Below are positions 45,034 through 54,119 of a stretch of 64,000 bases of DNA, piece by piece. This DNA comes from Pseudomonas sp. NFIX28 (lineage in GTDB: Bacteria; Pseudomonadota; Gammaproteobacteria; Pseudomonadales; Pseudomonadaceae): contig NZ_FNPW01000002.1 in NCBI RefSeq assembly GCF_900107395.1, positions 186,001 through 250,000 of the forward strand, in the 5' to 3' direction. The position numbers were made by a program, and so were the translations under genes. The notes below the pieces were generated by a model, which worked only from the letters and a program-made list of their open reading frames with translations, was not told where the DNA came from and made no database searches. Every line of letters begins with the position of its first letter. The first letter of the stretch is position 1.

Positions 45034-46797
45034 ATGCATGCCATCAGCTTCATTCAGGACTTGGCGGTGATCATGCTGGTCGCAGGCGTGGTGACTATTC
45101 TCTTCCACCGGCTCAAGCAGCCCGTGGTCCTTGGCTACATCGTCGCCGGCTTCATCATCGGCCCGTACACCCCGCCGTTCGGCCTGATCCACGACGAAGA
45201 CACGATCAGGACCCTGGCCGAGCTGGGAGTGATTTTCCTGATGTTCTGCCTGGGGCTGGAGTTCAGCCTGCGCAAGCTGTTCAAGGTCGGCGCCACGGCC
45301 TTTATCGCGGCGTTCCTGGAAATCGTGCTGATGATCTGGATCGGCTATGAAATCGGCCGCTGGTTCGACTGGAACACCATGGACTCGCTGTTCCTCGGCG
45401 CGATCCTGGCGATTTCCTCGACCACCATCATCGTCAAGGCGCTCAACGACCTGAAGATGAAGAACCAGCGCTTCGCCCAGCTGATCTTCGGCGTGCTGAT
45501 CGTCGAGGACATCCTCGGCATCGGCATCATTGCCTTGCTCTCGAGCATCGCGGTCAGCGGCACCGTCAGTTCCGGGGAAGTGTTCTCCACGGTCGGCAAG
45601 CTTTCGCTGTTCATGATCGTCGCCCTGGTGATCGGCATTTTGCTGGTGCCGCGGCTGCTGGCCTACGTCGCTCGGTTCGAAAGCAACGAAATGCTGCTGA
45701 TCACCGTGTTGGGGCTGTGTTTCGGTTTCTGCCTGCTGGTGGTCAAGCTGGAATACAGCATGGTGCTCGGCGCTTTCCTGATCGGCGCTATCATGGCCGA
45801 GTCGCGCCAATTGCTGAAGATCGAGCACCTGGTCGAGCCGGTTCGCGACATGTTCAGCGCCATCTTTTTCGTCGCCATCGGCATGACGATCGACCCGCAG
45901 ATCCTCCTGCAATATGCCTGGCCGATTGCGGTGATCACCGTCGCGGTGGTGCTGGGCAAGATGCTGTCCTGCGGCCTGGGCGCCTTTATCGCCGGCAACG
46001 ATGGCCGCACCTCGCTGCGGGTCGGCATGGGCCTGTCGCAGATCGGCGAGTTCTCTTTCATCATCGCGGCGTTGGGCATCACTTTGCAGGTCACCAGCGA
46101 TTTCCTCTACCCGGTGGCGGTCGCCGTGTCGGCCATCACCACTTTGCTCACGCCTTATCTGATCCGCGCCGCCGACCCGCTGTCGCTGAAGCTCGCCGCG
46201 GTGATGCCGACCCGCCTGGGCCGGGTGCTGGGCATGTATGGCGAATGGCTGCGCAGCATCCAGCCCCATGGCGAGGGCGCGCTGCTGGCGTCGATGATCC
46301 GGCGGATTCTGCTGCAGGTCGGGGTCAACTTGGCGCTGGTGGTGGCGATCTTCTTCTCAGGCGCTTATTTCGCGGCCTACATCGGCGATTACCTGCAGGA
46401 CTGGATCAGCGATCCAAGCTGGCAGAAGGCGTTGATCTGGGGCGGGGCGCTGCTGGTGTCGCTGCCGTTCCTGATCGCCGCCTATCGCAAGCTCAAGGCC
46501 CTGTCGATGCTGCTGGCGGAGATGGGCGTGAAGCCGGAAATGGCCGGGCGCCACACTCAGCGCGTGCGGCGGGTGATCGCCGAGGTGATTCCGGTGCTAT
46601 CGCTGCTGGTGATTTTCCTGCTGCTGGCGGCGTTGTCGTCGAGCATCCTGCCGACCGCCGAGCTGCTGGTGCTGATCGCCGTGGTCACGGCGGTGGTGAC
46701 GGCGCTGTTGTGGCGCTGGTTCATCCGCGTTCACACCCGGATGCAAGTGGCCTTGCTCGATACCCTGGATAACCACAAGGAAGATAACGGCCAGTGA
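45034..46797 (+). CDS. Kef/YbaL-type cation:proton antiporter
   Basis: 587 residues from ATG 45034, preceded by AAGGAG at 8 bases. Monovalent cation:proton antiporter-2 family. About 12 hydrophobic helices occupy residues 1-400 (GYIVAGFIIGPYTPPFG, FLMFCLGLEFSLRKLFKVG, IVEDILGIGIIALLSSIAVSG, GAFLIGAIMAESRQLLKIE). Two or three more helices follow the first core (residues 465-560), with no TrkA-N or TrkA-C domain visible, so the C-terminus is membrane-embedded rather than regulatory. Upstream 44770-45033 shows no further element. Confidence 0.85.
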   Translation: MHAISFIQDLAVIMLVAGVVTILFHRLKQPVVLGYIVAGFIIGPYTPPFGLIHDEDTIRTLAELGVIFLMFCLGLEFSLRKLFKVGATAFIAAFLEIVLMIWIGYEIGRWFDWNTMDSLFLGAILAISSTTIIVKALNDLKMKNQRFAQLIFGVLIVEDILGIGIIALLSSIAVSGTVSSGEVFSTVGKLSLFMIVALVIGILLVPRLLAYVARFESNEMLLITVLGLCFGFCLLVVKLEYSMVLGAFLIGAIMAESRQLLKIEHLVEPVRDMFSAIFFVAIGMTIDPQILLQYAWPIAVITVAVVLGKMLSCGLGAFIAGNDGRTSLRVGMGLSQIGEFSFIIAALGITLQVTSDFLYPVAVAVSAITTLLTPYLIRAADPLSLKLAAVMPTRLGRVLGMYGEWLRSIQPHGEGALLASMIRRILLQVGVNLALVVAIFFSGAYFAAYIGDYLQDWISDPSWQKALIWGGALLVSLPFLIAAYRKLKALSMLLAEMGVKPEMAGRHTQRVRRVIAEVIPVLSLLVIFLLLAALSSSILPTAELLVLIAVVTAVVTALLWRWFIRVHTRMQVALLDTLDNHKEDNGQ

Positions 46798-46906
46798 TTC
46801 ACGCTTCCGGCCCGGGTCATCCTCGCTAAGGCCGGGCCAGTGGTTTCGCCCTTGGCGGCAGTCGATCCATGCGCCTGCGCCAGCGGGCGAAACCGGGCAA
46901 GGCCGG

Positions 46907-47314
46907 TCAGCTTTCCAGCCAGACGTCCCGCGCCCAATGCCACACCGATTCCCAGGATTCTTCGGTGATCAGCTCTTCTTCGCCGGACCACAGCACCACG
47001 GTGCCGTCTTCTTCGACGCAGTAGTAATCGTCGCCGTCCTGGCAGATCGGGATCAGCTCGCGCGGCACGCCCATGTCCCAGGCGGTGGCGGCCACTTCCG
47101 GCAGGTAAGTGTGGGACTGCGGGTCGGTCACGGTGACCGGCTCGAGGCTGCCGTAGACGACATCGCTCACGGTCAACAGGAACTCTTTGAAGACGAACGG
47201 AATATTGATGAACAGCTGTTCTTCGATTTCCACCAGCAAGTCTTCGTCCGGCAGTTCCAGGGGAACGGGCACCGGTTCGTTTGCTTCACGGAGTTGTTCG
47301 ATGACTTCTTCCAC
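46907..47314 (-). CDS. SMI1/KNR4 family protein
   Basis: 135 residues, acidic. The family fold is suggested by PFVFKEFLLTVSDVVYGSLEPVTV (about 33-56), WDMGVPRELIPICQDGDDYYCV and DGTVVLWSGEEELITEESWESVWHWARDVWLE. Many family members are immunity proteins to contact-dependent toxins, but single-copy SMI1 genes in Pseudomonas often have no toxin partner, and none is seen here. Confidence 0.85.
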   Translation of the reverse strand: MEEVIEQLREANEPVPVPLELPDEDLLVEIEEQLFINIPFVFKEFLLTVSDVVYGSLEPVTVTDPQSHTYLPEVAATAWDMGVPRELIPICQDGDDYYCVEEDGTVVLWSGEEELITEESWESVWHWARDVWLES

Positions 47315-47396
47315 GGCCTGGGTCCTCTTAGCTCTATGGCGCGGTTTAATAGACGGCGGTTTATACAGTAGCTTGCTATAAGTGCAATCGTGAAAT

Positions 47397-47426
47397 GCAA
47401 AACCCCGACCTGAGCCGGGGTTTTGC
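47397..47426. terminator. Bidirectional intrinsic terminator
   Basis: GCAAAACCCCG (47397-47407) pairs perfectly over 11 bases with CGGGGTTTTGC (47416-47426) around an 8-base loop. The stem is flanked by A-rich and T-rich sides so it can stop transcription from either side. It lies after the Tim44-like gene's stop and before the SMI1 gene's start, both leftward, so it chiefly ends readthrough into the next gene's upstream region. Confidence 0.85.
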
Positions 47427-47452
47427 GATTAGCGATGTGACAGCGGGGAGGA

Positions 47453-48331
47453 TCAGCCGTTCTGGCGGATACCTGCAACCAGCCAAGGCTGGTTTTCGCC
47501 CTGCGCACGCTCCATGTTCCAGCTTTCGCTGAACACTTCGCCCTGGTCGAAACGCGAGGTCTTCGACACACCGGTAAAGGTCAGGGTGGCGATGGTCTTG
47601 TCGGCGCGATCGTCGACGCCTTCAAGCTGCACATTGAGGTTGTCGATGTAGGTCGACTGGAAGCCGTCGCCCAGGTCGGCACGTTCCTGCTTCAGGAATT
47701 GCAGCATTTGCGGGGTCACGAACTCGGCGATCTTGTCCATTTCGTTGGCGTCCCAGTGTTGCTGCAGGGACTGGAAGTGGTTGCGCGCGGCTTCGACGAA
47801 GCGCTCTTCGTTGAACCAGGCCGGGGCATTGATCACCGGACGGGCCGCTGCCGCAGGGGCAGCCGAACCGCCAAAGATCGAACCCGAGGCTGGTTTTGGC
47901 TCGAAGGCTTCACGCTGCATCGGCGCGTGGCCGGCTGGGGCGTACTGCTCCTGCTGCTTGCGGCGACGAGCGGCGATAAAGCGGAAGACCAGGAAGGCGA
48001 TGACCGCCATGATCAGGATGTCGAAGATCTGCATGCCCTGGAAGCCGTCGCCCATGAACATGGAGGCCAGCAGGCCGCCTGCGGCGATACCGGCCAGCGG
48101 GCCGAGCCAGCGCGATGCGCCGCTGGCCTTGGTGGCAGCGCCCGCGGCACCGGCAGCGCCGGCGGTCGCGGCAGTGGAACCCATGCCGGAAGAGGACGGA
48201 GCCATCTGGCTGGTCTGGTGGGTCGGCGCGGCGCCAGCGCTTTTGCCGCCACCGAAGCGCTTGGCGTTGGCGTCGAGGCTCATCGTCAGGCCGATGCACA
48301 ACGCCATGGCGATGCTAAGAAAACGTTTCAT
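47453..48331 (-). CDS. Tim44-like domain-containing membrane protein
   Basis: 292 residues from ATG 48331 (GGGA 12 bases upstream; a start at 48346 would add five). A signal-like N-terminus (MKRFLSIAMALCIGLTMSLDANA) is followed by an Ala/Gly/Ser-rich linker, a transmembrane segment (WLGPLAGIAAGGLLASMFMG and IFDILIMAVIAFLVFRFIAARR) and a C-terminal Tim44 domain: FVEAARNHFQSLQQHWDANEMDKIAEFVTPQML and TFTGVSKTSRFDQGEVFSESWNMER. Function in bacteria unknown; related proteins bind membranes through this domain. Confidence 0.85.
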   Translation of the reverse strand: MKRFLSIAMALCIGLTMSLDANAKRFGGGKSAGAAPTHQTSQMAPSSSGMGSTAATAGAAGAAGAATKASGASRWLGPLAGIAAGGLLASMFMGDGFQGMQIFDILIMAVIAFLVFRFIAARRRKQQEQYAPAGHAPMQREAFEPKPASGSIFGGSAAPAAAARPVINAPAWFNEERFVEAARNHFQSLQQHWDANEMDKIAEFVTPQMLQFLKQERADLGDGFQSTYIDNLNVQLEGVDDRADKTIATLTFTGVSKTSRFDQGEVFSESWNMERAQGENQPWLVAGIRQNG

Positions 48332-48525
48332 AAAGGGAATTCCCATTTGTGGATGGCACGCGCGCCATGTTGCACAGGTGAAGTGTCACTGGCTAGCGGC
48401 AGAGTGTTTCGGGCTTTTGCCTGACAGCCGCGGTTCAGCTTGGGTCGAGGCAAGTGGGCCCTGTACAGGTTTGTCCGTTGGGCGGATGCAAAGGTTCAGT
48501 GGCTGGTCAGCCCGACTTCGTCCCA

Positions 48526-48568
48526 TGCCGCGGGGCATGCTTCTGGTTCAGAAGCATCGCCCCGGCAT
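48526..48568. terminator. Long hairpin downstream of uvrD
   Basis: TGCCGCGGGGCATGCTTCTGG pairs with AGAAGCATCGCCCCGGCA; the inner stem ATGCTTCT/AGAAGCAT (48537-48544, 48550-48557) and outer GGGGC/GCCCC and TGCC/GGCA are separated by one- and two-base bulges. It lies about 20 bases after the uvrD stop. There is no strong T-run, so termination may be Rho-assisted. Confidence 0.5.
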
Positions 48569-48587
48569 GGTGAAGGAGGTCAAGGCG

Positions 48588-50771
48588 TCAGATGGCTTCG
48601 AGCTTGGCGTAGCCGAGCATCAGCCACTTGCTGCCTTCGCTGAAGTTCACCTGGACCCGGGCCTGGGCGCCGGCGCCCTCGAAATTGAGGATCACGCCGT
48701 CGCCGAAGACCGAATGGCGTACCGCCTGGCCGAGGCTGAGGCCGGTATCCGGGATCTCGCTGCCGCCGAACAGGCTGCTGGTGCTCTGCGACTGGCCGCC
48801 GCCGAACGGACGGCTGACGCTGTTGGACAGGCGCACTTCCTGGATCAGACCTTTCGGTACTTCCCGTACGAAACGCGACACCTTGTTGTAGGTTTCGCTC
48901 CCGTACAGGCGTCGGGTTTCGGCGTAGGTCATCACCAGATTCTGCATCGCCCGAGTGATGCCGACGTAGGCCAGGCGGCGTTCCTCTTCAAGGCGGCCGG
49001 GCTCTTCCAGGCTCATCTTGTGCGGGAACAGGCCTTCTTCCATGCCCACCAGGAACACGTAGGGGAATTCCAGGCCCTTGGCGCTGTGCAGGGTCATCAG
49101 CTGGATGCTGTCTTCGTGCTCGTCGGCCTGGGTGTCGCCGGCTTCCAGCGAAGCGTGGCCGAGGAAGGCCGCCAGCGGTGTCAGGTCCTGGTCTTCTTCG
49201 GTGGTTTCGAAGTTGCGCGCGGCGCTGACCAGTTCCTCGAGGTTTTCTACCCGGGCCTGGCCGTTCTCGCCTTTTTCCGCTTCGTGGTAGGCGATCAGGC
49301 CGGACTGCTCGATAACGGTCTGGGTCATCAGGTGCAGCGGCATCTCGGCGGTTTTCGCCGCCAGGTGCTCGATCAGCTCCATGAAGGCGCCCAAGGCACC
49401 GGCGGCCCGTCCGGTCACGCCTTTATTGGCTACCAGCTGGCGCATCGCTTCCCACATCGACACATGGCTGTGGCGCGCGTGTTCGCGAATCGCCTCGACG
49501 GTCTTTTCGCCAATGCCGCGGGTCGGCACGTTGATCACCCGCTCCAGGGCCGCGTCGTTGCCGCGACCTTCGAGCAGGCGCATATAGGCCATGGCGTTCT
49601 TGATTTCGGCGCGTTCGAAGAAGCGCTGGCCGCCATAGATGCGGTACGGAATGCGCTCGCGCAGCAGGGCCTCTTCGAGTACCCGCGACTGGGCGTTGGA
49701 GCGATACAGGATGGCGATATCGCTGCGGGCCATGCCGGTCTTCAAAGCGCTTTCGATGGTTTCCACCACGTAGCGCGCTTCATCGTGTTCGTTGAAGGCG
49801 GCGTACAGGTTGATCGCTTCGCCTTCGCCGCCGTCGGTCCACAGTTCCTTGCCCAGGCGCCCGGTGTTATTGGCGATCAGGGCGTTGGCGGCCTTGAGGA
49901 TGCCGGCGGTGGAGCGGTAGTTCTGCTCCAGGCGGATCACTTCGGTGTCCGGGAAGTCTTCGGAATACTGGTGGATGTTCTCGATCTTCGCCCCGCGCCA
50001 GCCGTAGATCGACTGGTCGTCGTCGCCCACCACCATCAGGCTGTCGCCGCCCTTGGCCAAGAGGCGCAACCAGGCGTACTGCACGGCGTTGGTGTCTTGG
50101 AATTCGTCCACCAGCACATGGCGGAAGCGCTTCTGGTAATGCGCCAGCAGGCCCGGGTGGTCGCGCCACAGGTCGAGGGCGCGCAGCAGCAGTTCCGAGA
50201 AATCGATGACTCCGGCGCGCTGGCACGCGGCCTCGTAGGCTTCGTAGATGCCGCGCATGGTGGCCAGGAACAGGTCGCCGCTGGCTTGAATATGTTGCGG
50301 GCGCAGGCCTTCGTCTTTCTGCGCATTGATGAACCACTGCGCCTGCCGGGCCGGCCAGCGCTGCTCGTCCAGGCCGAGTTCGCGGATCACGCGCTTGACC
50401 AGGCGTTGCTGGTCGTCGCTGTCGAGGATCTGGAAGGTCTGGGCCAGGCCGGCTTCCTGCCAGTGCGCCCGCAGCAGGCGGTGCGCCAGGCCGTGGAAGG
50501 TGCCGACCCACATGCCGGCCGGGTTGATGCCCATCAGCTGCTCGATGCGCTGGCGCATCTCGGCAGCGGCCTTGTTGGTGAAGGTCACCGACAGGATCGA
50601 ATGGGGCGAGGCGTTCTCGACCTGGATCAACCAGGCGATACGGTGCACCAGCACTCGGGTTTTACCGGAGCCAGCACCGGCCAGGACCAACTGACGACCC
50701 AGGGAGGCAGCTACGGCCTGGCGTTGGGCATCGTTGAGGGAATTCAGCAGAAGGGAGAGATCATCGCGCAT
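48588..50771 (-). CDS. uvrD: DNA helicase II
   Basis: 727 residues, the standard length for UvrD, the 3'-5' helicase of nucleotide-excision and mismatch repair. Superfamily 1 motifs are all visible: motif I LAGAGSGKTRVLVHRIAWL (about 31), Ia SVTFTNKAAAEMRQRI, II VDEFQDTNAVQYAWL (about 222), III LMVVGDDDQSIYGWRGA, IV RLEQNYRSTAGIL, V LMTLHSAKGLEFPYVFLVG and VI EEERRLAYVGITRAMQ. It is divergent from the PAS-GGDEF-EAL gene. Confidence 0.97.
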   Translation of the reverse strand: MRDDLSLLLNSLNDAQRQAVAASLGRQLVLAGAGSGKTRVLVHRIAWLIQVENASPHSILSVTFTNKAAAEMRQRIEQLMGINPAGMWVGTFHGLAHRLLRAHWQEAGLAQTFQILDSDDQQRLVKRVIRELGLDEQRWPARQAQWFINAQKDEGLRPQHIQASGDLFLATMRGIYEAYEAACQRAGVIDFSELLLRALDLWRDHPGLLAHYQKRFRHVLVDEFQDTNAVQYAWLRLLAKGGDSLMVVGDDDQSIYGWRGAKIENIHQYSEDFPDTEVIRLEQNYRSTAGILKAANALIANNTGRLGKELWTDGGEGEAINLYAAFNEHDEARYVVETIESALKTGMARSDIAILYRSNAQSRVLEEALLRERIPYRIYGGQRFFERAEIKNAMAYMRLLEGRGNDAALERVINVPTRGIGEKTVEAIREHARHSHVSMWEAMRQLVANKGVTGRAAGALGAFMELIEHLAAKTAEMPLHLMTQTVIEQSGLIAYHEAEKGENGQARVENLEELVSAARNFETTEEDQDLTPLAAFLGHASLEAGDTQADEHEDSIQLMTLHSAKGLEFPYVFLVGMEEGLFPHKMSLEEPGRLEEERRLAYVGITRAMQNLVMTYAETRRLYGSETYNKVSRFVREVPKGLIQEVRLSNSVSRPFGGGQSQSTSSLFGGSEIPDTGLSLGQAVRHSVFGDGVILNFEGAGAQARVQVNFSEGSKWLMLGYAKLEAI

Positions 50772-51017
50772 CGGCGCATTCTAGGGGGCTGGCGCACACC
50801 GGGCAAACCAAGCTTTGGTTTAACCGATAAAAGAGCGCTGGGGACGACCGGTCAGTCACGGGCCGCAGCCGTTGGCCGGGCTTGGCTGGAGGAATTTCAC
50901 GGCGATCGGCGCATGCGCGGATTTGCCGATTTTATGGCGCCGGGCAGTTTGGTCCGGGCGGTTGCTTGTGTATGCTCCGGCGACGTTTCGGGCTCAATCA
51001 TTATAAGAACACTGCCT

Positions 51018-53882
51018 ATGACCCTCAGCTCTGGCCCGTCCGGCCCCTTCGTGGAGCCTCGGATTGTTCGCAAGCAATACGCCATGGAGATGGCGGTAGA
51101 GCGTACGCGCTTGCTCTATCAGGGATCGCTGTTACCCACCCTGTTCATGCTGCTCAACGGCCTGGTCTGCGCCTGGCTGTTATGGACCCCCGCGCGTTAT
51201 TGGCTGGTCAGCGTGTGGATGGTCTGGCTGCTGGCCCTGGTCGCCCTGCGGGTAATCCAGGTCGCGGCGTTCGACTCGGCGATCCCCAGCCGCCAGGCGC
51301 AGCCGGTCTGGCGCCGGATGTTCCTGCTCGGCTCCGCCGTCAGCGGCCTGACGCTGGCCTGCGCCGGCATCGCGCTAGTGCCCACCGACAATTTCCTGCA
51401 GCAGGCCTGGGTCTTCGGCCTGATCGGCGCGGCGATCCTCTCGGCCAGCGTGGCCTACGCGGTCAGCCTGCCGGCCTTCCTGTCCTTTACCTTGCCTTGC
51501 CTGCTGCCGGCGATCGGCTATCTGTTCTGGGGCGGCGATGAGCAGCAGCGTGGCTGGGGCTGGCTGGGCCTGATCCTGCTGGTCTCGCTGAGCGTGGTGG
51601 CCTGGCAGGTCAACCGCCTGATCCACACGGGCTTGCTGCGGCGTTTCCAGAACCAGGCGTTGATCGAGCATCTGCAACAGGCGCAGGGCCGCAGCGAACA
51701 GCTCAATAGCGAGCTGCTGCGGGAAGTCGAGCAGCGCCGCCGCGCCGAAGAACAATTGCGCGAAGCCCAGGCCGGGCTGGAAAACCGCGTGGCCCAGCGC
51801 AGCCTTGAACTGGATGCGGCCAACCAGGCGCTGAGCAAGAGCGAGGCGCGCCTGGCACTGGCCTTGAAGGCCAGCCAGCTGGGGCTGTGGGACTGGAACC
51901 TGGAGACCGACGAAGTCCATCACAGCCATATCAAGGAGCTGTTCGGCCTGGAGCCGGAATTCGTGCGGGCGATGCTCAGCCATCTCAAGCCGCTGCTGCA
52001 TCCCGAAGACCTGCCGCTGCTCAAGCGCGCGCTGGTGGAGCACCTGAAGGGGCGCACCGAGGATTACCTGGTGGAATACCGCGTGCGGCACGCCGATGGC
52101 CGCTGGGTCTGGATCGAGGATCGTGGGCGGGCCGTGGAGCGCGGCGCCGAGGGCCAGGTGCTGCGCATGGTCGGCACCCGGCGCGATATCAGCGCCAGCA
52201 AGCAGCAGGAAGAGCAGCGACGCCTGTCGGCGATGGTGTTCGAGGCGGCCAGCGAGGGCATTGTGATTCTCGACCCGGATTACCTGCTGCTGGCGGCCAA
52301 TCAGGCCTTCAGCCGCGTTACCGGTTACCAGCTCGAGGACATGCTCGGGCGCAATATGGTCGACCTGCCGTGCAGCCGCGATGCACGGCGGCACTATCCG
52401 GCGATTCACCAGGCCCTGGAACAGCACGGCAGCTGGCAGGGCGAACTGGTGGAGGCGCGCAAGAACGGCGAGCTGTACCCGCAGTGGCTGCAATTGAACG
52501 TGGTGCGCGATACGCGGGGAAACATCAGCCATATTGTGGGCTTCTTCGCCGATCTGTCGGCCCGGCGCGAATCCGAAGAGCGCATGCGCTACCTGACCCA
52601 TTACGACGAACTGACCGGCCTGGCCAACCGTTCGCTGTTTCGCGAACGCTTGGGCGAAGCCCATCAGCGGGTGCGCCAGGGCGGCCGCAGCCTGGCCCTG
52701 GTGCATATCAACCTGGACCGTTTCAAGCTGCTCAACGACAGCCTGGGCCATGAGGTCGCCGACCAGCTGTTGCAGAAAATGGCGCGGCGGCTGGTCAACG
52801 CGCTGCCGGAAGCCGACACCATCGCCCGCTTATCCGGCGATGAATTCGCCGTGCTGTTCGACGCCTACGGCAGCCTGTCGAGCCTGAGCCGGGTGGCTAC
52901 ACGGCTGTCGGCGAAGCTGCGCCTGCCGATCACCGTGGAAGGGCATGAGCTGGTGGTCAGTGCCTCGATGGGTATCAGCATGCTGCCCGACAGCGCGCGG
53001 GAAATTCCGGCGTTGATCAGCCAATCGAACATCGCCATGCAACACGCCAAGCATTTGGGCGGCAACAACTTCCAGTTCTACACCGCCAGCCTGCAAGCCA
53101 GCACCCTGGAGCGCCTGCACCTGGAGAACCAGCTGCGCAAGGCGGTGGAGGAGCACCAGCTGAAGGTCTTCTACCAGCCGAAACTGTGCCTGGCCAGCGG
53201 CCGCCTGAATGCCGCCGAAGCCTTGGTGCGCTGGGATCATCCCGAACTGGGGCGGGTGCCGCCGTGTGACTTTATCGGCCTGGCGGAAGAGATCGGGCTG
53301 ATCGGCCCGATCGGCGAATTCGTCCTGCGCCAGGCCTGCTGGCAAGCCTGCGAATGGCAGCGCCAGGGGCTGCCGGCCATTCGGGTGTCGGTGAACCTGT
53401 CGGTGCATCAACTGCGCCAAGGCAAGCTGGTCAGCCTGGTCCGCAGTGTGCTGGAAGAGACCGGGCTGGCGCCGCATTTCCTCGAGCTGGAGCTGACCGA
53501 AAGCCATCTGCTCGACAGCGTCGACCATATCGTCTCCACCTTCCAGCAACTGCGCGACCTGGGGGTCAAGCTGGCCATCGACGACTTCGGCACCGGTTAT
53601 TCCTCGCTGAGCTACCTCAAGCGGATTCCGGTGGACTACGTGAAGATCGACCAGGCGTTCATCCGCGGCCTGGGCGAAGGCAGCGCCGATGCGGCGATCA
53701 CCCGGGCGATCATCGCCATGGCCCACGGGCTGTCGCTGAAAGTGGTGGCCGAAGGCGTGGAGCATCCGGGGCAGCTGGCATTTCTCAAGGAGCAGAAGTG
53801 CGATGAGGTGCAGGGCTACCTGATTAGCCGGCCGGTGGAAGCCGAGGGCCTTGCGGCGCTGTTGCGGGCCGAGACCCTGTAG
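51018..53882 (+). CDS. PAS-GGDEF-EAL cyclic-di-GMP protein with membrane N-terminus
   Basis: 954 residues from ATG 51018. A six-helix membrane sensor (about 35-215; a MASE-like region) leads to a coiled coil (225-295, QQAQGRSEQLNSELLREVEQ), two PAS domains (about 300-410 and 420-540, QLGLWDWNLETDEVHH and GIVILDPDYLLLAANQAF), a GGDEF domain and an EAL domain. The GGDEF signature is LSGDEFAVLFDA (S in place of the first G), and the RxxD-type inhibitory site is not obvious. EAL catalytic motifs are intact: AEALVRWDH, ELTESHLLD, IDDFGTGYSS and KVVAEGVEH. It may synthesise, degrade or only bind c-di-GMP. It corresponds to PA5442. The longer frame extending upstream runs through uvrD and is not coding. 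Confidence 0.92.
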   Translation: MTLSSGPSGPFVEPRIVRKQYAMEMAVERTRLLYQGSLLPTLFMLLNGLVCAWLLWTPARYWLVSVWMVWLLALVALRVIQVAAFDSAIPSRQAQPVWRRMFLLGSAVSGLTLACAGIALVPTDNFLQQAWVFGLIGAAILSASVAYAVSLPAFLSFTLPCLLPAIGYLFWGGDEQQRGWGWLGLILLVSLSVVAWQVNRLIHTGLLRRFQNQALIEHLQQAQGRSEQLNSELLREVEQRRRAEEQLREAQAGLENRVAQRSLELDAANQALSKSEARLALALKASQLGLWDWNLETDEVHHSHIKELFGLEPEFVRAMLSHLKPLLHPEDLPLLKRALVEHLKGRTEDYLVEYRVRHADGRWVWIEDRGRAVERGAEGQVLRMVGTRRDISASKQQEEQRRLSAMVFEAASEGIVILDPDYLLLAANQAFSRVTGYQLEDMLGRNMVDLPCSRDARRHYPAIHQALEQHGSWQGELVEARKNGELYPQWLQLNVVRDTRGNISHIVGFFADLSARRESEERMRYLTHYDELTGLANRSLFRERLGEAHQRVRQGGRSLALVHINLDRFKLLNDSLGHEVADQLLQKMARRLVNALPEADTIARLSGDEFAVLFDAYGSLSSLSRVATRLSAKLRLPITVEGHELVVSASMGISMLPDSAREIPALISQSNIAMQHAKHLGGNNFQFYTASLQASTLERLHLENQLRKAVEEHQLKVFYQPKLCLASGRLNAAEALVRWDHPELGRVPPCDFIGLAEEIGLIGPIGEFVLRQACWQACEWQRQGLPAIRVSVNLSVHQLRQGKLVSLVRSVLEETGLAPHFLELELTESHLLDSVDHIVSTFQQLRDLGVKLAIDDFGTGYSSLSYLKRIPVDYVKIDQAFIRGLGEGSADAAITRAIIAMAHGLSLKVVAEGVEHPGQLAFLKEQKCDEVQGYLISRPVEAEGLAALLRAETL

Positions 53883-53921
53883 CCGCTGCCGCAGGCTGCG
53901 ATCGGCTGCGCAGCGGCCGCA
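53879..53921. repeat. Single REP arm, family A, containing the preceding stop codon
   Basis: GTAGCCGCTGCCGCAGGCTGCGATCGG starts at 53879, so the TAG stop of the EAL gene (53880-53882) is the first bases of the REP. Only one arm is present. The rest of 53922-54055 is AT-rich with no second arm. Confidence 0.8.
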
Positions 53922-54055
53922 AAAGGCCAGGAATATCTGAAGTTTTTACTAATACCAGCTGCCCGGCTCCAGCAGCTACAAAGAGCAGGCAAGGCTAAAA
54001 CAGTGGGGCGCAAAGGTGATTCAGTTACGCATTGAGCAGGCAAAAAGCGAATTCA

Positions 54056-54070
54056 TGTAGTATAACTACA
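54056..54070. promoter_or_regulatory. Palindromic operator upstream of the RpiR-family regulator
   Basis: TGTAGT-ATA-ACTACA is a perfect 6+6 inverted repeat, 49 bases before the TTG start. HexR/RccR-type regulators of Pseudomonas recognise TGTAGT-like half-sites. The likely meaning is autoregulation. Confidence 0.7.
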
Positions 54071-54119
54071 AGATTGCTACATCCTTGGGCGTCTGCCCCA
54101 TAACAACGAGTCCAGCCCT

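Noticed and set aside
46907..47314. SMI1/KNR4 gene as part of a toxin-immunity pair
   Set aside because: No polymorphic toxin or secretion-linked gene is beside it; the neighbours are an antiporter and a Tim44-like protein.
47733..51017. Apparent 2049-residue protein continuing into the GGDEF-EAL gene
   Set aside because: The part before 51018 lies antisense to the Tim44-like gene and uvrD, and has no recognisable domain. The real gene begins at ATG 51018.
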